Below, piece after piece: positions 1 to 6,242 of a DNA stretch of 7,077 nucleotides; positions within the stretch are counted from its first letter, which is position 1, and every line of letters starts with the position of its first letter. The stretch spans positions 1-7,077 of the forward strand of contig JASHPP010000728.1 in assembly GCA_030038035.1 (NCBI GenBank). Direction: 5' to 3'. The position numbers were made by a program, and so were the translations under genes. Source of the DNA: Trebonia sp. Lineage in GTDB: Bacteria > Actinomycetota > Actinomycetes > Streptosporangiales > Streptosporangiaceae. Below the pieces are notes generated by a model. That model was not told the DNA's origin and did no database searches. It saw nothing but the letters and a program-made list of their open reading frames with translations.

Positions 1-2009
1 TCCTTGATCTCGCACAGCCAGCCGTCGACGTGCAGCAGGAAGTCGGCGAATTCCGCGTCGTGCGGCCGCTCGTCCAGTCCCAGGTCATGGTCGAGCCTGG
101 CGGCCTGGATCAGCGTCCAGATCTGGGCGCGGATCGCGGGCAGCTTCGCCGGGTCCATCGCGGCGATCTGCGCGTGCTCGTCCATCAGCTGCTCAAGCCG
201 CGCGATGTCGCCGTAGCTTTCCGCGCGCGCCATCGGCGGCACCAGGTGCCCGATCAGGGTGGCGTGCGCGCGGCGCTTGGCCTGCGTGCCCTCGCCGGGG
301 TCGTTGACCAGGAACGGGTAGATCAGCGGGACGTCGCCGATCGCCGCATCCGCGCCGCAGGCGGCCGACATCCCGGCGGTCTTGCCCGGCAGCCACTCCA
401 GGTTGCCGTGCTTGCCGACGTGCACGACCGCGTGCGCGCCGAACTCCTCGCGCAGCCAGTGATAGGCGGCCAGGTAGTGGTGGCTCGGCGGCAGGTCGGG
501 GTCGTGGTAGATCGAGACGGGGTTCGCGCCGAACCCGCGCGGCGGCTGCACCAGCACCGCGACGTTGCCCGCGCGCAGCGCGGCGAGCACGATCTCACCG
601 TCCGGGTCCCGGCTGCGGTCGGTGAACAGCTCGCCAGGCGGCTCGCCCCAGTGCCCGGTGACGGCCTGGCGCAGCCGCGGGTCAAGGGTGGCGAACCACG
701 CCAGGTAGTCCGCCGCGCGGATCCGGACCGGGTTGCCCTGGAGCTGCCCGGCCGTGAGCCAGTCCTCATCCTGGCCCCCGGCGGCGATGATCGCGTGGAT
801 GAGCGCGTCGCCGTTGCGGTCGGCCACCCCCGGGAGTTCGCCGCCGTCCGTGCCGGAAGACACCGTGTAGCCCGCGTCCCGCATCGCGGCCAGCAGGGCG
901 ACAACCGAGGCCGGGGTGTCAAGGCCGACCGCGTTGCCGATGCGGGCGTGCTTGGTCGGGTACGCCGAGAGCATGAGCGCGACGCGCCGCTGCGCCGCCG
1001 GGACGTGCCGCAGGGCCGCGTGCTTGACGGCGATTCCGGCCACCCGGGCGGTGCGCTCGGGATCGGGGACGTAGCTGGTGAGGCCGTCCGGCCCGACTTC
1101 CTTGAAGGAGAACGGGACCGTGATGAGGCGGCCGTCGAATTCGGGGATCGCGATCTGGGTGGCGGCATCCAGGGGCGTCAGTCCCTCGTCGCTGCCGGCC
1201 CACTGGGCACGGGAGGTGGTCAGGCACAGGCCCTGCAGGATCGGCACGTCGAGGCTGGCCAGCGCCCCGGTGTCCCACTGCTCGTCGGCGCCGCCCGCGG
1301 CGGCCTCGGCCGGCACGAGGCCGCCGGCCGCGAGCACGGTCACGACGATCGCGTCCGCGGCCCGCAGGGCGTCGATCAGCGCAGGCTCGGCGGTGCGCAG
1401 CGACGAGCAGAACACCGCAACGGCCTGCCCGCCTGCCGCCTCCACGGCGTCGGCGAGCGCGTGCACGAAGCCGGTGTTTCCCGCGACATGGTGGGCGCGG
1501 TAGTACAGGATCGCGATGACCGGGCACGGCCGACCGCCGCGTGCGGTTTCCCTGGCGGGCCGGGCGCCCCGGGCGCCTCGGGCGCCCCGGTCGAGCACTC
1601 CCCACGAGGGCATCGGCGCCGGCGGGTCGAAGCCCTCGCCGGTCAGCGCGATCGCGTCCGACAGGAACCGCGCGAGCTGCCGCAGATTCTCCGGGCCGCC
1701 GTGGGCCAGGTAGGCGTGCGCCTCCGCGACGATGCCGGTCGCCACCGTCGACAGCTCCATGAGCTCGGCGTCCGGCGCCTGCTCGCCGCCGAGCACCACC
1801 GCGGGCACCCCGGAGGCCAGGACCGCGTCCACGCCGTCCGCCCAGGCCCTGCGCCCGCCGAGGATGCGGACGACGGCCACGGTCGCCCCGTCGAGCAGCG
1901 CGGGCAGATCGTCGGCCGCGAGGCGGGCCGGGTTGCCGAGCCGGTAGCCCGCGCCGCTCGCGCGGGCCGACAGCAGGTCGGTGTCCGAGGTGGACAGCAG
2001 AACGATCAC
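1..2009 (-). CDS. cobN: Cobaltochelatase large subunit CobN, N-terminal 669 residues (runs off left edge)
   Basis: CobN is the large, substrate-binding subunit of the ATP-dependent cobaltochelatase, which inserts Co2+ into hydrogenobyrinic acid a,c-diamide; it is related to the magnesium chelatase H subunit. Reading the minus strand from GTG at 2009 gives an open frame with no stop to the window edge. It begins MIVLLSTSDTDLLSARASG, the typical CobN opening. Further family motifs are LYYRAHHVAGNTGF (YY at residues 169-170), YPTKHARIGNAVGLDTPAS (His354), a PPRGFGANPVSIYHDP stretch near 490 and VHVGKHGNLEWLPGK (H530-K543). Actinobacterial CobN is roughly 1200 residues, so a little over half is present; the C-terminal part lies outside the window. 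The GTG start is preceded by GGGAGG (2026-2021) and is the first plausible start. A Gly-Ala-Arg repeat sits at residues 142-150. The partner ATPase subunits are not in the window. It diverges from cobG and has its own promoter. BchH/ChlH is the only alternative family and fits the motifs and neighbours less well. Confidence 0.96.
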   Translation of the reverse strand, partial: MIVLLSTSDTDLLSARASGAGYRLGNPARLAADDLPALLDGATVAVVRILGGRRAWADGVDAVLASGVPAVVLGGEQAPDAELMELSTVATGIVAEAHAYLAHGGPENLRQLARFLSDAIALTGEGFDPPAPMPSWGVLDRGARGARGARPARETARGGRPCPVIAILYYRAHHVAGNTGFVHALADAVEAAGGQAVAVFCSSLRTAEPALIDALRAADAIVVTVLAAGGLVPAEAAAGGADEQWDTGALASLDVPILQGLCLTTSRAQWAGSDEGLTPLDAATQIAIPEFDGRLITVPFSFKEVGPDGLTSYVPDPERTARVAGIAVKHAALRHVPAAQRRVALMLSAYPTKHARIGNAVGLDTPASVVALLAAMRDAGYTVSSGTDGGELPGVADRNGDALIHAIIAAGGQDEDWLTAGQLQGNPVRIRAADYLAWFATLDPRLRQAVTGHWGEPPGELFTDRSRDPDGEIVLAALRAGNVAVLVQPPRGFGANPVSIYHDPDLPPSHHYLAAYHWLREEFGAHAVVHVGKHGNLEWLPGKTAGMSAACGADAAIGDVPLIYPFLVNDPGEGTQAKRRAHATLIGHLVPPMARAESYGDIARLEQLMDEHAQIAAMDPAKLPAIRAQIWTLIQAARLDHDLGLDERPHDAEFADFLLHVDGWLCEIK
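1561..1587. repeat. 9-bp tandem repeat, three copies, inside cobN
   Basis: Three head-to-tail copies of cgggcgcc(c/t) lie at 1561-1569, 1570-1578 and 1579-1587. The middle copy differs from the others at its last base. On the cobN strand they encode three Gly-Ala-Arg units (residues 142-150) in a stretch leading to the conserved YYRAHH segment. Nine-base units keep the frame, so copy number could change without breaking the gene. This looks like a slippage-prone linker rather than a functional element. Confidence 0.7.
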
Positions 2010-2016
2010 GATACCT

Positions 2017-2049
2017 GGAGCCTCCCGGCTTCCCACCAGCTTCCTGGCG
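2017..2049 (-). promoter_or_regulatory. Two contiguous hairpins in the cobN leader, the second holding the Shine-Dalgarno
   Basis: Read on the minus strand, 2049-2034 folds as a 6-bp stem (CGCCAG with CUGGUG, one G-U pair) closed by a GAAG loop. Directly next to it, 2033-2017 folds as a 6-bp stem with one bulged A (GGAAGCC with GGCTCC) closed by a GGGA loop. The cobN ribosome binding site GGGAGG (2026-2021) lies in the loop and descending arm of the second hairpin. Together the hairpins fill most of the predicted 50-nt leader. The pairing is seen in the sequence; a role in controlling translation is inference. Confidence 0.4.
2021..2026 (-). promoter_or_regulatory. Ribosome binding site of cobN
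   Basis: GGGAGG on the minus strand ends 11 nt before the GTG at 2009, a slightly long but workable spacing. It supports this start and contrasts with cobG, cobK and cobF, which show no such sequence. Confidence 0.65.
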
Positions 2050-2065
2050 CCGTCACGCAGTGTGG

Positions 2066-2095
2066 ACGGTAGCCGGGTGCCTCGCGGCTCGTCAA
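2066..2095 (-). promoter_or_regulatory. cobN promoter, TTGACG-N18-TACCGT
   Basis: On the minus strand a -35 box TTGACG (2095-2090) is followed after 18 bp by a -10 box TACCGT (2071-2066). This fits the housekeeping-sigma consensus of high-GC actinobacteria (TTGAC, about 18 bp, TAnnnT). Transcription would start near 2059, giving a leader of about 50 nt before the cobN GTG. The same TACCGT hexamer stands before cobK. The start point is inferred, not observed. Confidence 0.65.
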
Positions 2096-2120
2096 CCGGC
2101 CACCGCGCGGCAGACGGGCC

Positions 2121-2133
2121 GCCGGACGCCGGC
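2121..2133. repeat. Inverted repeat next to the cobG -10 element
   Basis: GCCGG-ACG-CCGGC is a perfect 5-bp inverted repeat with a 3-bp spacer, ending one base before TAGAAT. It lies where the spacer between -35 and -10 of the cobG promoter would be, the position expected of an operator. In DNA this GC-rich, short palindromes arise often by chance, so operator function is only a possibility. Confidence 0.3.
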
Positions 2134-2134
2134 G

Positions 2135-2140
2135 TAGAAT
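2135..2140 (+). promoter_or_regulatory. -10 element of cobG operon, leaderless arrangement
   Basis: TAGAAT matches the actinobacterial TAnnnT consensus and ends 6 nt before the cobG GTG, which places the expected transcription start at or next to the start codon. The segment before the GTG (ATCCGGGC) has no convincing Shine-Dalgarno. A weak -35 match, CAGACG (2111-2116), lies 18 bp upstream. The simplest reading is a leaderless mRNA for cobG-cobH-cobIJ. Confidence 0.6.
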
Positions 2141-2146
2141 CCGGGC

Positions 2147-3349
2147 GTGCCCGTGACCAGCCCTTTCCCCAGCCGCTCAGCGACGGACCGCTGCCCTGGC
2201 GTGGTCCGGCTCGGCGAGGCCGCGGACGGGTTGCTGGCGCGGGTCCGGCTGCCCGGAGGGCTGATCTCCGCTGATCAGCTGCGCGTGCTCGCCCGGCTCG
2301 CGACCGCGCTCGGCGACGGGCGGGTCGAGCTGACTTCCCGCGGCAACCTCCAGCTGCGCGGGCTCGCGGCGGCCGCCGCAAGCCCGCTGACCAGCGAGCT
2401 CACCGCGGCGGGGCTGCTCCCGTCGCTTCCCCACGACCGGGTGCGGAACGTGCTCGCCTCACCGCTCGCCGGCCTGGACGCCGGAGCGGACCTGACCGAA
2501 GTCGTCCGGTGCCTGGACGCCGCGCTGTGCGCGCGGCCGCCCCTCGCGGGGCTGTCCGGGCGGTTCCTGTTCGCGGTCGACGACGGGCGCGGCGACGTGG
2601 CAGGACTCGGAGCCGACGTCGTCGCGACGGTCCGGCCGGACGGTGCCGTCGTCAACGGTCTTCGCGTCCCTTGCCCCGCCCCTGCGGGGGAGGCTCCCGG
2701 CGGTGGCGTCCCTGACGGCCTGCGGGATCGTGCCGTGGCCGCCATGCTCGCCTGCGCCGAGGCGTTCCTCGACCTGCGGGCGGAACTCGGGGGCACCGCC
2801 TGGCGGATCGCCGACCTGCCGGGCGGCCCCGGCCGGGTCCGTGCCGCGGTGGCGGCCCGCCTCGGGCTGGCCACCGCCAGGGAAGAATCCCGGGCCGCGG
2901 CCGCCAGGCCCGTCGGCCTCGTCGCAGGCGAGGCGGCGGCGGGGGGCGGTGCGAAGTCTGTCGTACTGCTCGCTCCGCTCGGCAGGCTGACCTCAGCCCA
3001 GCTGACCTGGGTCGCGGACCGGCTCACGGGCCGGGCGGCGCGGGTCACCCCGTGGCGCAGCGTGGTGCTGCCGCACCCGCGCGACGCGTCAGGGGTGCTC
3101 TCGGACGCGGCCGGCCTCGGGTTCGGCACGGACGAGGCGTCGCCGTGGCTGCGGGTGACGGCGTGCGCCGGGCGGCCAGGCTGCGCGAGCGCGCTGGCCG
3201 ACGTGCAGGCCGACGCGGCAGGGTTCGCCGCGCGCTGGCCGGAGCGGATCGTGCACGTCAGCGGTTGCGCCCGGCACTGCGGCCGGCCCGCCGCCACCCA
3301 GGTCGACGTGACCGCCACCAGCGAGGGATACCAGGTTGCCGGAATTTGA
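2147..3349 (+). CDS. cobG: Precorrin-3B synthase CobG
   Basis: CobG is an iron-sulfur monooxygenase that hydroxylates precorrin-3A at C-20 and forms the gamma-lactone of precorrin-3B, using O2; it marks the aerobic B12 route. The 400-residue protein has the nitrite/sulfite reductase fold. The first ferredoxin-like half contains [12 protein letters not shown] (residues 61-72) and the second covers about 272-310. The [4Fe-4S] cysteines are Cys340 and Cys346 (CAGRPGC) and Cys374 and Cys378 (CARHC), the usual Cx5C...Cx3C pattern. Gly/Ala/Pro-rich, poorly conserved linkers lie at about 174-191 and 244-270. It heads an operon and overlaps cobH by 14 bp. The GTG start was chosen because it follows the TAGAAT element at leaderless spacing and the protein then begins shortly before the conserved [21 protein letters not shown] region. 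A generic nitrite/sulfite reductase is unlikely given the length and neighbours. Confidence 0.95.
   Translation: MPVTSPFPSRSATDRCPGVVRLGEAADGLLARVRLPGGLISADQLRVLARLATALGDGRVELTSRGNLQLRGLAAAAASPLTSELTAAGLLPSLPHDRVRNVLASPLAGLDAGADLTEVVRCLDAALCARPPLAGLSGRFLFAVDDGRGDVAGLGADVVATVRPDGAVVNGLRVPCPAPAGEAPGGGVPDGLRDRAVAAMLACAEAFLDLRAELGGTAWRIADLPGGPGRVRAAVAARLGLATAREESRAAAARPVGLVAGEAAAGGGAKSVVLLAPLGRLTSAQLTWVADRLTGRAARVTPWRSVVLPHPRDASGVLSDAAGLGFGTDEASPWLRVTACAGRPGCASALADVQADAAGFAARWPERIVHVSGCARHCGRPAATQVDVTATSEGYQVAGI
2674..2689. repeat. GC hairpin inside the cobG linker
   Basis: CCCCGC-CCCT-GCGGGG forms a perfect 6-bp stem with a 4-nt loop. It encodes residues 176-181, at the start of the Pro/Gly/Ala-rich linker in CobG (about 174-191). 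It could be an inserted palindromic repeat or simply GC-rich linker sequence; the window holds no second copy to decide between them. Confidence 0.4.
3323..3328 (+). promoter_or_regulatory. Ribosome binding site of cobH, inside cobG
   Basis: GAGGGA lies 7 nt before the TTG at 3336, within the last codons of cobG. It decides the unusual TTG start of cobH, since there is no ATG or GTG nearby that would keep the conserved N-terminus. Confidence 0.6.
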
Positions 3350-3977
3350 CTACGTCCGCGACGGCGCGGAGATCTACCGCCGCTCGTTCGCCGCCATCAG
3401 GGCCGAGGCGGACCTGTCCCGGTTCCCGGCCGACGTGGCGCAGGTCGTCGTCCGGATGATCCACTCCTGCGGCATGACCGACCTCCCGCGCGACATCGCC
3501 TACAGCGCCGGCCTGGTCCGGCGGGCGCGGGCCGCGCTGCGGGACGGCGCGCCGATCCTGTGCGACGCGCACATGGTCGCCGCCGGGATCACCCGGTCGC
3601 GGCTGCCCGCCGGCAACGAGGTGGTCTGCACGCTGCGCGACCCGGCCGCGGTCGCGCTCGCCACGGAGCTGGGGACGACGCGGTCGGCCGCCGCGGTCGA
3701 CCTCTGGGCCGAACGCCTGGCCGGAGCCGTCGTGGTCATCGGCAACGCCCCGACCGCGCTGTTCCGCCTGCTGGAGATCACCGGGCCGCCAAGCACGGGC
3801 CTGCCCGGGCCGCGGCCGGCGGCGGTGATCGGCATCCCGGTCGGCTTCGTCGGAGCCGCGGAGTCGAAGCGGGCGCTGGCGGCATCCGGCCTGGATTACC
3901 TCGTGGTGCACGGGCGCCGCGGCGGCAGCGCGATGGCCGTCGCCGCCGTCAACGCGATCGCGAGCGAGGCCGAGTGA
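3336..3977 (+). CDS. cobH: Precorrin-8X methylmutase CobH
   Basis: CobH moves the methyl group from C-11 to C-12 of precorrin-8X to give hydrogenobyrinic acid, the last ring-building step before amidation and cobalt insertion. The 213-residue product matches the usual 208-215 of the CobH/CbiC family. The catalytic histidine is His43 in RMIHSCGM (residues 40-47), the same number as reported for the Pseudomonas denitrificans enzyme. Other family segments are DFDYVRDG-like [18 protein letters not shown] (1-18), [13 protein letters not shown] near 73-85, [12 protein letters not shown] near 130-141 and a C-terminal [16 protein letters not shown]. Translation starts at TTG inside cobG (14-bp overlap) with a good Shine-Dalgarno, which suggests coupling. 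The stop TGA overlaps the cobIJ start as GTGA. No signal peptide or membrane segment is visible; the enzyme is cytosolic. Confidence 0.96.
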   Translation: MPEFDYVRDGAEIYRRSFAAIRAEADLSRFPADVAQVVVRMIHSCGMTDLPRDIAYSAGLVRRARAALRDGAPILCDAHMVAAGITRSRLPAGNEVVCTLRDPAAVALATELGTTRSAAAVDLWAERLAGAVVVIGNAPTALFRLLEITGPPSTGLPGPRPAAVIGIPVGFVGAAESKRALAASGLDYLVVHGRRGGSAMAVAAVNAIASEAE

Positions 3978-5494
3978 ACACGAAAGCCGGGGTGCTGTAC
4001 GGCGTCGGGCTCGGCCCCGGCGACCCCGAGCTGGTCACGGTGAAGGCGGCGCGGCTCATCGGGTCCGCCGGCGTCGTCGCCTACCACTGCGCCCGCCACG
4101 GACGGTCGATCGCGCGCTCGATCGCCGCGCCCTACCTGCGCGGCGACCAGATCGAGGAACAGCTCGTCTACCCGGTCACCACGGAGAACGCGGACCACCC
4201 GGGCGGCTACGAGGCCGCGATCGAGGAGTTCTACGAGCAGGCCGCGGCCCGGCTCATGGCGCACCTGGCGGCCGGGCGCGACGTGGTCCTGCTGGCCGAG
4301 GGCGACCCCCTGTTCTACAGCAGCTACATGCACATGCACAAGCGGATCGGCGGCCGGTTCCGCACCGAGATCGTCCCCGGCGTCACCTCGGTGAGCGCCG
4401 CCTGCGCCGCGCTGGCCGTGCCGCTGGTGGAAGGCGACGACGTGCTGACCGTGCTGCCGGGCACGCTGGGCCGCGAGGAACTCACGCGCAGGCTGAGCGG
4501 CACCGGGGCCGCCGCGATCATGAAGATCAGCCGCAGCTACGACGACGTCCGTGAGGCGCTGAAGGAATCAGGGCGCCTGCCGCAGGCGTACTACGTCGAG
4601 CGCGCGTCCGGCGGCTCTGCGCAGGTCATCGAGCCGGCGGGGGACGTTGACCCGGCGGGCGTGCCGTACATGTCGATCGTCATCGTCCCCGGAGGCGAGG
4701 CGGCCGCCCGGCCGGCGCCGGCGCCCGCCGGCGGGGAGCGCCGGGCCGGGCGGGTCGACGTGGTCGGCCTGGGCCCGGGCGGGCGCGACTGGCTCACCCC
4801 CCAGGCGATGGCGGTCCTTTCCGCCGCCGACGACATCGTCGGCTACGCGCCCTACGTCGACCGGGTACCGCGCAACCCGAGGCAGCAGCGGCACGGCAGC
4901 GACAACCGGGCCGAGGCGCAGCGCGCCGAGTTCGCCCTCGACCTGGCGCTCCGGGGCCGGCGGGTGGCCGTGGTCTCCTCGGGAGACCCGGGCGTGTTCG
5001 CCATGGCCTCGGTCGTGCTCGAGGCGGCCGCGAGCCACGAGCGGTTCGCGGACGTGCCGGTCGACGTCGTGCCCGGGATCACCGCGGCGCAGGCCGTCGC
5101 GAGTCAGGCCGGGGCCCCCCTCGGCCACGATTACGTCGTGCTGTCGCTGTCGGACCGGCTCAAGCCCTGGGAGGTCATCGCTAAGCGACTCACGGCGGCG
5201 GCAGCGGGCGACTTCGCGATCGCGATCTACAACCCGGCGTCCATGTCCCGGCGGCAGCAACTCGCTGATGCCCGTGCCCTGCTGCTGGCTCACCGGGATC
5301 CGGGGACGCCGGTCGTGGTCGGCCGCGCCGTCGGCACCCCGGAACAGCTGGTCACCGTGACCACGCTCGGCGACCTTGACCCGGACCAGGTTGACATGCG
5401 CTGCCTGCTCATCGTGGGTTCCAGCCAGACCCGCGTCCTAGGCGGCGGGACCCGGGCCGACCGGGTGATCACGCCCCGCAGTTACCCAGGCTGA
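3974..5494 (+). CDS. cobIJ: Fused precorrin-2 C20-methyltransferase / precorrin-3B C17-methyltransferase CobIJ
   Basis: This 506-residue protein joins two SAM-dependent tetrapyrrole methylases. Residues 1 to about 240 are CobI, which methylates precorrin-2 at C-20: [11 protein letters not shown] (10-20), [12 protein letters not shown] (106-117) and [11 protein letters not shown] (132-142). Residues about 260-506 are CobJ, which methylates precorrin-3B at C-17 and drives ring contraction to precorrin-4: [16 protein letters not shown] (263-278), [12 protein letters not shown] (334-345), [10 protein letters not shown] (365-374) and YNPASMSRR (419-427). A Pro/Ala/Gly-rich linker (about 241-259) separates them. 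The order is known from mycobacterial and streptomycete CobIJ. Because CobG acts between the two reactions, intermediates must leave and return, or CobG must dock. The start is GTG overlapping the cobH stop (GTGA), with a weak CGAGG four bases upstream; GTG at 3992 (residue 7) is an in-frame alternative. Its 3' end overlaps convergent cobK by 26 bp. Confidence 0.96.
   Translation: MNTKAGVLYGVGLGPGDPELVTVKAARLIGSAGVVAYHCARHGRSIARSIAAPYLRGDQIEEQLVYPVTTENADHPGGYEAAIEEFYEQAAARLMAHLAAGRDVVLLAEGDPLFYSSYMHMHKRIGGRFRTEIVPGVTSVSAACAALAVPLVEGDDVLTVLPGTLGREELTRRLSGTGAAAIMKISRSYDDVREALKESGRLPQAYYVERASGGSAQVIEPAGDVDPAGVPYMSIVIVPGGEAAARPAPAPAGGERRAGRVDVVGLGPGGRDWLTPQAMAVLSAADDIVGYAPYVDRVPRNPRQQRHGSDNRAEAQRAEFALDLALRGRRVAVVSSGDPGVFAMASVVLEAAASHERFADVPVDVVPGITAAQAVASQAGAPLGHDYVVLSLSDRLKPWEVIAKRLTAAAAGDFAIAIYNPASMSRRQQLADARALLLAHRDPGTPVVVGRAVGTPEQLVTVTTLGDLDPDQVDMRCLLIVGSSQTRVLGGGTRADRVITPRSYPG
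4711..4735. repeat. Two perfect 12-bp palindromes in the CobI-CobJ linker
   Basis: GCCGGCGCCGGC (4711-4722) and CCCGCCGGCGGG (4724-4735) are each perfect palindromes, separated by one base. They fall within the codons for linker residues 246-254, the Pro/Ala/Gly-rich join between the two methylase domains. The position matches the fusion joint, but the amino acids of the linker alone force very high GC content, so a special role is not shown. Confidence 0.45.
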
Positions 5495-6209
5495 TCCACC
5501 GCGCAGCCTCGGCGACGGTCAGCACCACCGCGGTGCCCGGGGGCAGCGGCGGACGCTGGACCATGAGGACCTGCACTCCGAGGGCCCGGGCCGCCCGCAG
5601 CTTGGCCGCCGTCATCGGGCCGCCGCTGTTCTTGGTCACGAGCAGTCCGACGCCATGCTCGCGCATCAGCGCCGACTCGCCTTCGACCGTATACGGGCCG
5701 CGGTCCAGAACCAGCATCATGCCTGGCGGTGTCGGCCCGTCCGGCGGGTCCACCGTCCGTACCAGGAAGCGGTGCCGGTCGTCCGCGGCGAAGACGGCCA
5801 GATCCCGGCGGCCCGTGGTGAGGAACACCGACTCGCCCGGCCAGGCGAGCACGGCGGCCGCCGCCGCGCGGATATCCGCGACCACGTCCCAGGAGGGATC
5901 GGCCTCCCACTCGGGGCGGCGCAGCACCAGCAGCGGCACGCCGGCCCGCGCGGTGGCCTGGGCGGCGTTGGCGGTGATCGTGCCGGCGAACGGGTGCGTC
6001 GCGTCGACGACGCCGGTGATTGCCTCCGCGCGCAGGAATGCCGCAAGACCCTCGGCGCCGCCGAACCCGCCGATGCGCACGGGGCCGTCCGGTAGCCGCG
6101 GCTGCTGCACCCGACCGGCCAGCGACGACAGCAGGTCCACGCCCGCTGCCGCCAGCTCGGCGGCCAGCTCCCGCGCCTCTCCGGTCCCGCCGAGGATGAG
6201 GATGCGCAC
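5469..6209 (-). CDS. cobK: Precorrin-6A reductase CobK
   Basis: CobK uses NADPH to reduce precorrin-6A to precorrin-6B, directly after CobF. The 246-residue protein begins MRILILGGTGEARELAAEL, the N-terminal nucleotide-binding motif of the CobK/CbiJ family. It also has VVDATHPFAG (67-76), DRGPYTVEGE (169-178) and LVTKNSGGPMTAAKLRAA (190-207), all family hallmarks. The open frame continues upstream through the antisense of cobF to about 6959, but homology starts exactly at the GTG at 6209. A TACCGT -10 hexamer lies 6 nt before that GTG, with no Shine-Dalgarno, so a leaderless transcript is likely. The 3' end overlaps cobIJ (5469-5494) tail to tail. The gene diverges from cobF with a 33-bp gap. 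CobK of the oxygen-dependent route rather than CbiJ is chosen because cobG, cobF and cobN surround it. Confidence 0.95.
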   Translation of the reverse strand: MRILILGGTGEARELAAELAAAGVDLLSSLAGRVQQPRLPDGPVRIGGFGGAEGLAAFLRAEAITGVVDATHPFAGTITANAAQATARAGVPLLVLRRPEWEADPSWDVVADIRAAAAAVLAWPGESVFLTTGRRDLAVFAADDRHRFLVRTVDPPDGPTPPGMMLVLDRGPYTVEGESALMREHGVGLLVTKNSGGPMTAAKLRAARALGVQVLMVQRPPLPPGTAVVLTVAEAARWISLGNCGA

Positions 6210-6215
6210 GAGGCC

Positions 6216-6221
6216 ACGGTA
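6216..6221 (-). promoter_or_regulatory. -10 element of cobK, leaderless arrangement
   Basis: TACCGT on the minus strand fits TAnnnT and ends 6 nt before the cobK GTG (6209). It is the same hexamer used in the cobN promoter. I see no good -35 box 16-19 bp upstream; that region is the start of cobF. Confidence 0.5.
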
Positions 6222-6230
6222 GTCGTGCGG

Positions 6231-6236
6231 GACACT
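6231..6236 (+). promoter_or_regulatory. Possible -10 element of cobF, leaderless arrangement
   Basis: GACACT differs from TAnnnT only at its first base and ends exactly 6 nt before the ATG at 6243. No convincing Shine-Dalgarno precedes that ATG (GGGCAG only). No -35 box is evident; the region where it would lie is the start of cobK. The match is weak alone and is supported mainly by having the same spacing as cobG and cobK. Confidence 0.35.
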
Positions 6237-6242
6237 GGGCAG

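Larger units (their letters stand above)
2010..2146. promoter_or_regulatory. Divergent control region between cobN and cobG
   Basis: This 137-bp gap separates the divergent starts of cobN (2009, minus) and cobG (2147, plus). It holds, from the cobN side, the cobN ribosome binding site, two adjacent hairpins, a TTGACG/TACCGT promoter facing cobN, a 13-bp inverted repeat, and a TAGAAT element facing cobG. I found no open frame or RNA gene in it. The canonical B12 box of cobalamin riboswitches (GCCACTG) is absent from both strands here. Confidence 0.75.

Noticed and set aside
30..2072. A 680-codon plus-strand open frame covering the cobN region.
   Set aside because: It is antisense to cobN. The translation is rich in Arg, Gly, Val and Asp with no recognisable domain, whereas the minus strand gives a textbook CobN. 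Long antisense frames are expected in very high-GC DNA.
2010..2100. A cobalamin riboswitch in the cobN leader: the minus strand shows CCGTCCACACTG, then GTGA, then GCCAGGAA, in the order of the cobalamin riboswitch core.
   Set aside because: The B12 box GCCACTG is not present, the GC(C)-containing loop is shortened, and the matching CCGTCC overlaps the likely -10 box TACCGT, leaving too short a leader (about 50 nt) for the roughly 200-nt fold. A covariance-model search (Rfam cobalamin families) of 1950-2250 minus strand would settle it.
2275..3318. A 347-codon minus-strand open frame opposite cobG.
   Set aside because: Its product is Ser/Ala/Pro/Arg-rich without motifs, the mark of an antisense shadow; cobG on the plus strand has clear iron-sulfur motifs.
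3560..3973. An N-terminal extension of CobIJ by 138 residues in an open frame.
   Set aside because: The extension overlaps cobH in another frame, is Arg-rich without a domain, and the CobI motif begins just after the GTG at 3974 that overlaps the cobH stop.
5495..5560. A possible terminator after cobIJ.
   Set aside because: This stretch is coding sequence of cobK on the other strand and shows no stem followed by a T run.
6225..6242. An earlier cobF start at GTG 6225.
   Set aside because: It adds six unconserved residues, has no Shine-Dalgarno, and lies upstream of the -10-like element; ATG 6243 starts directly before the conserved ELLVIGMGPG.
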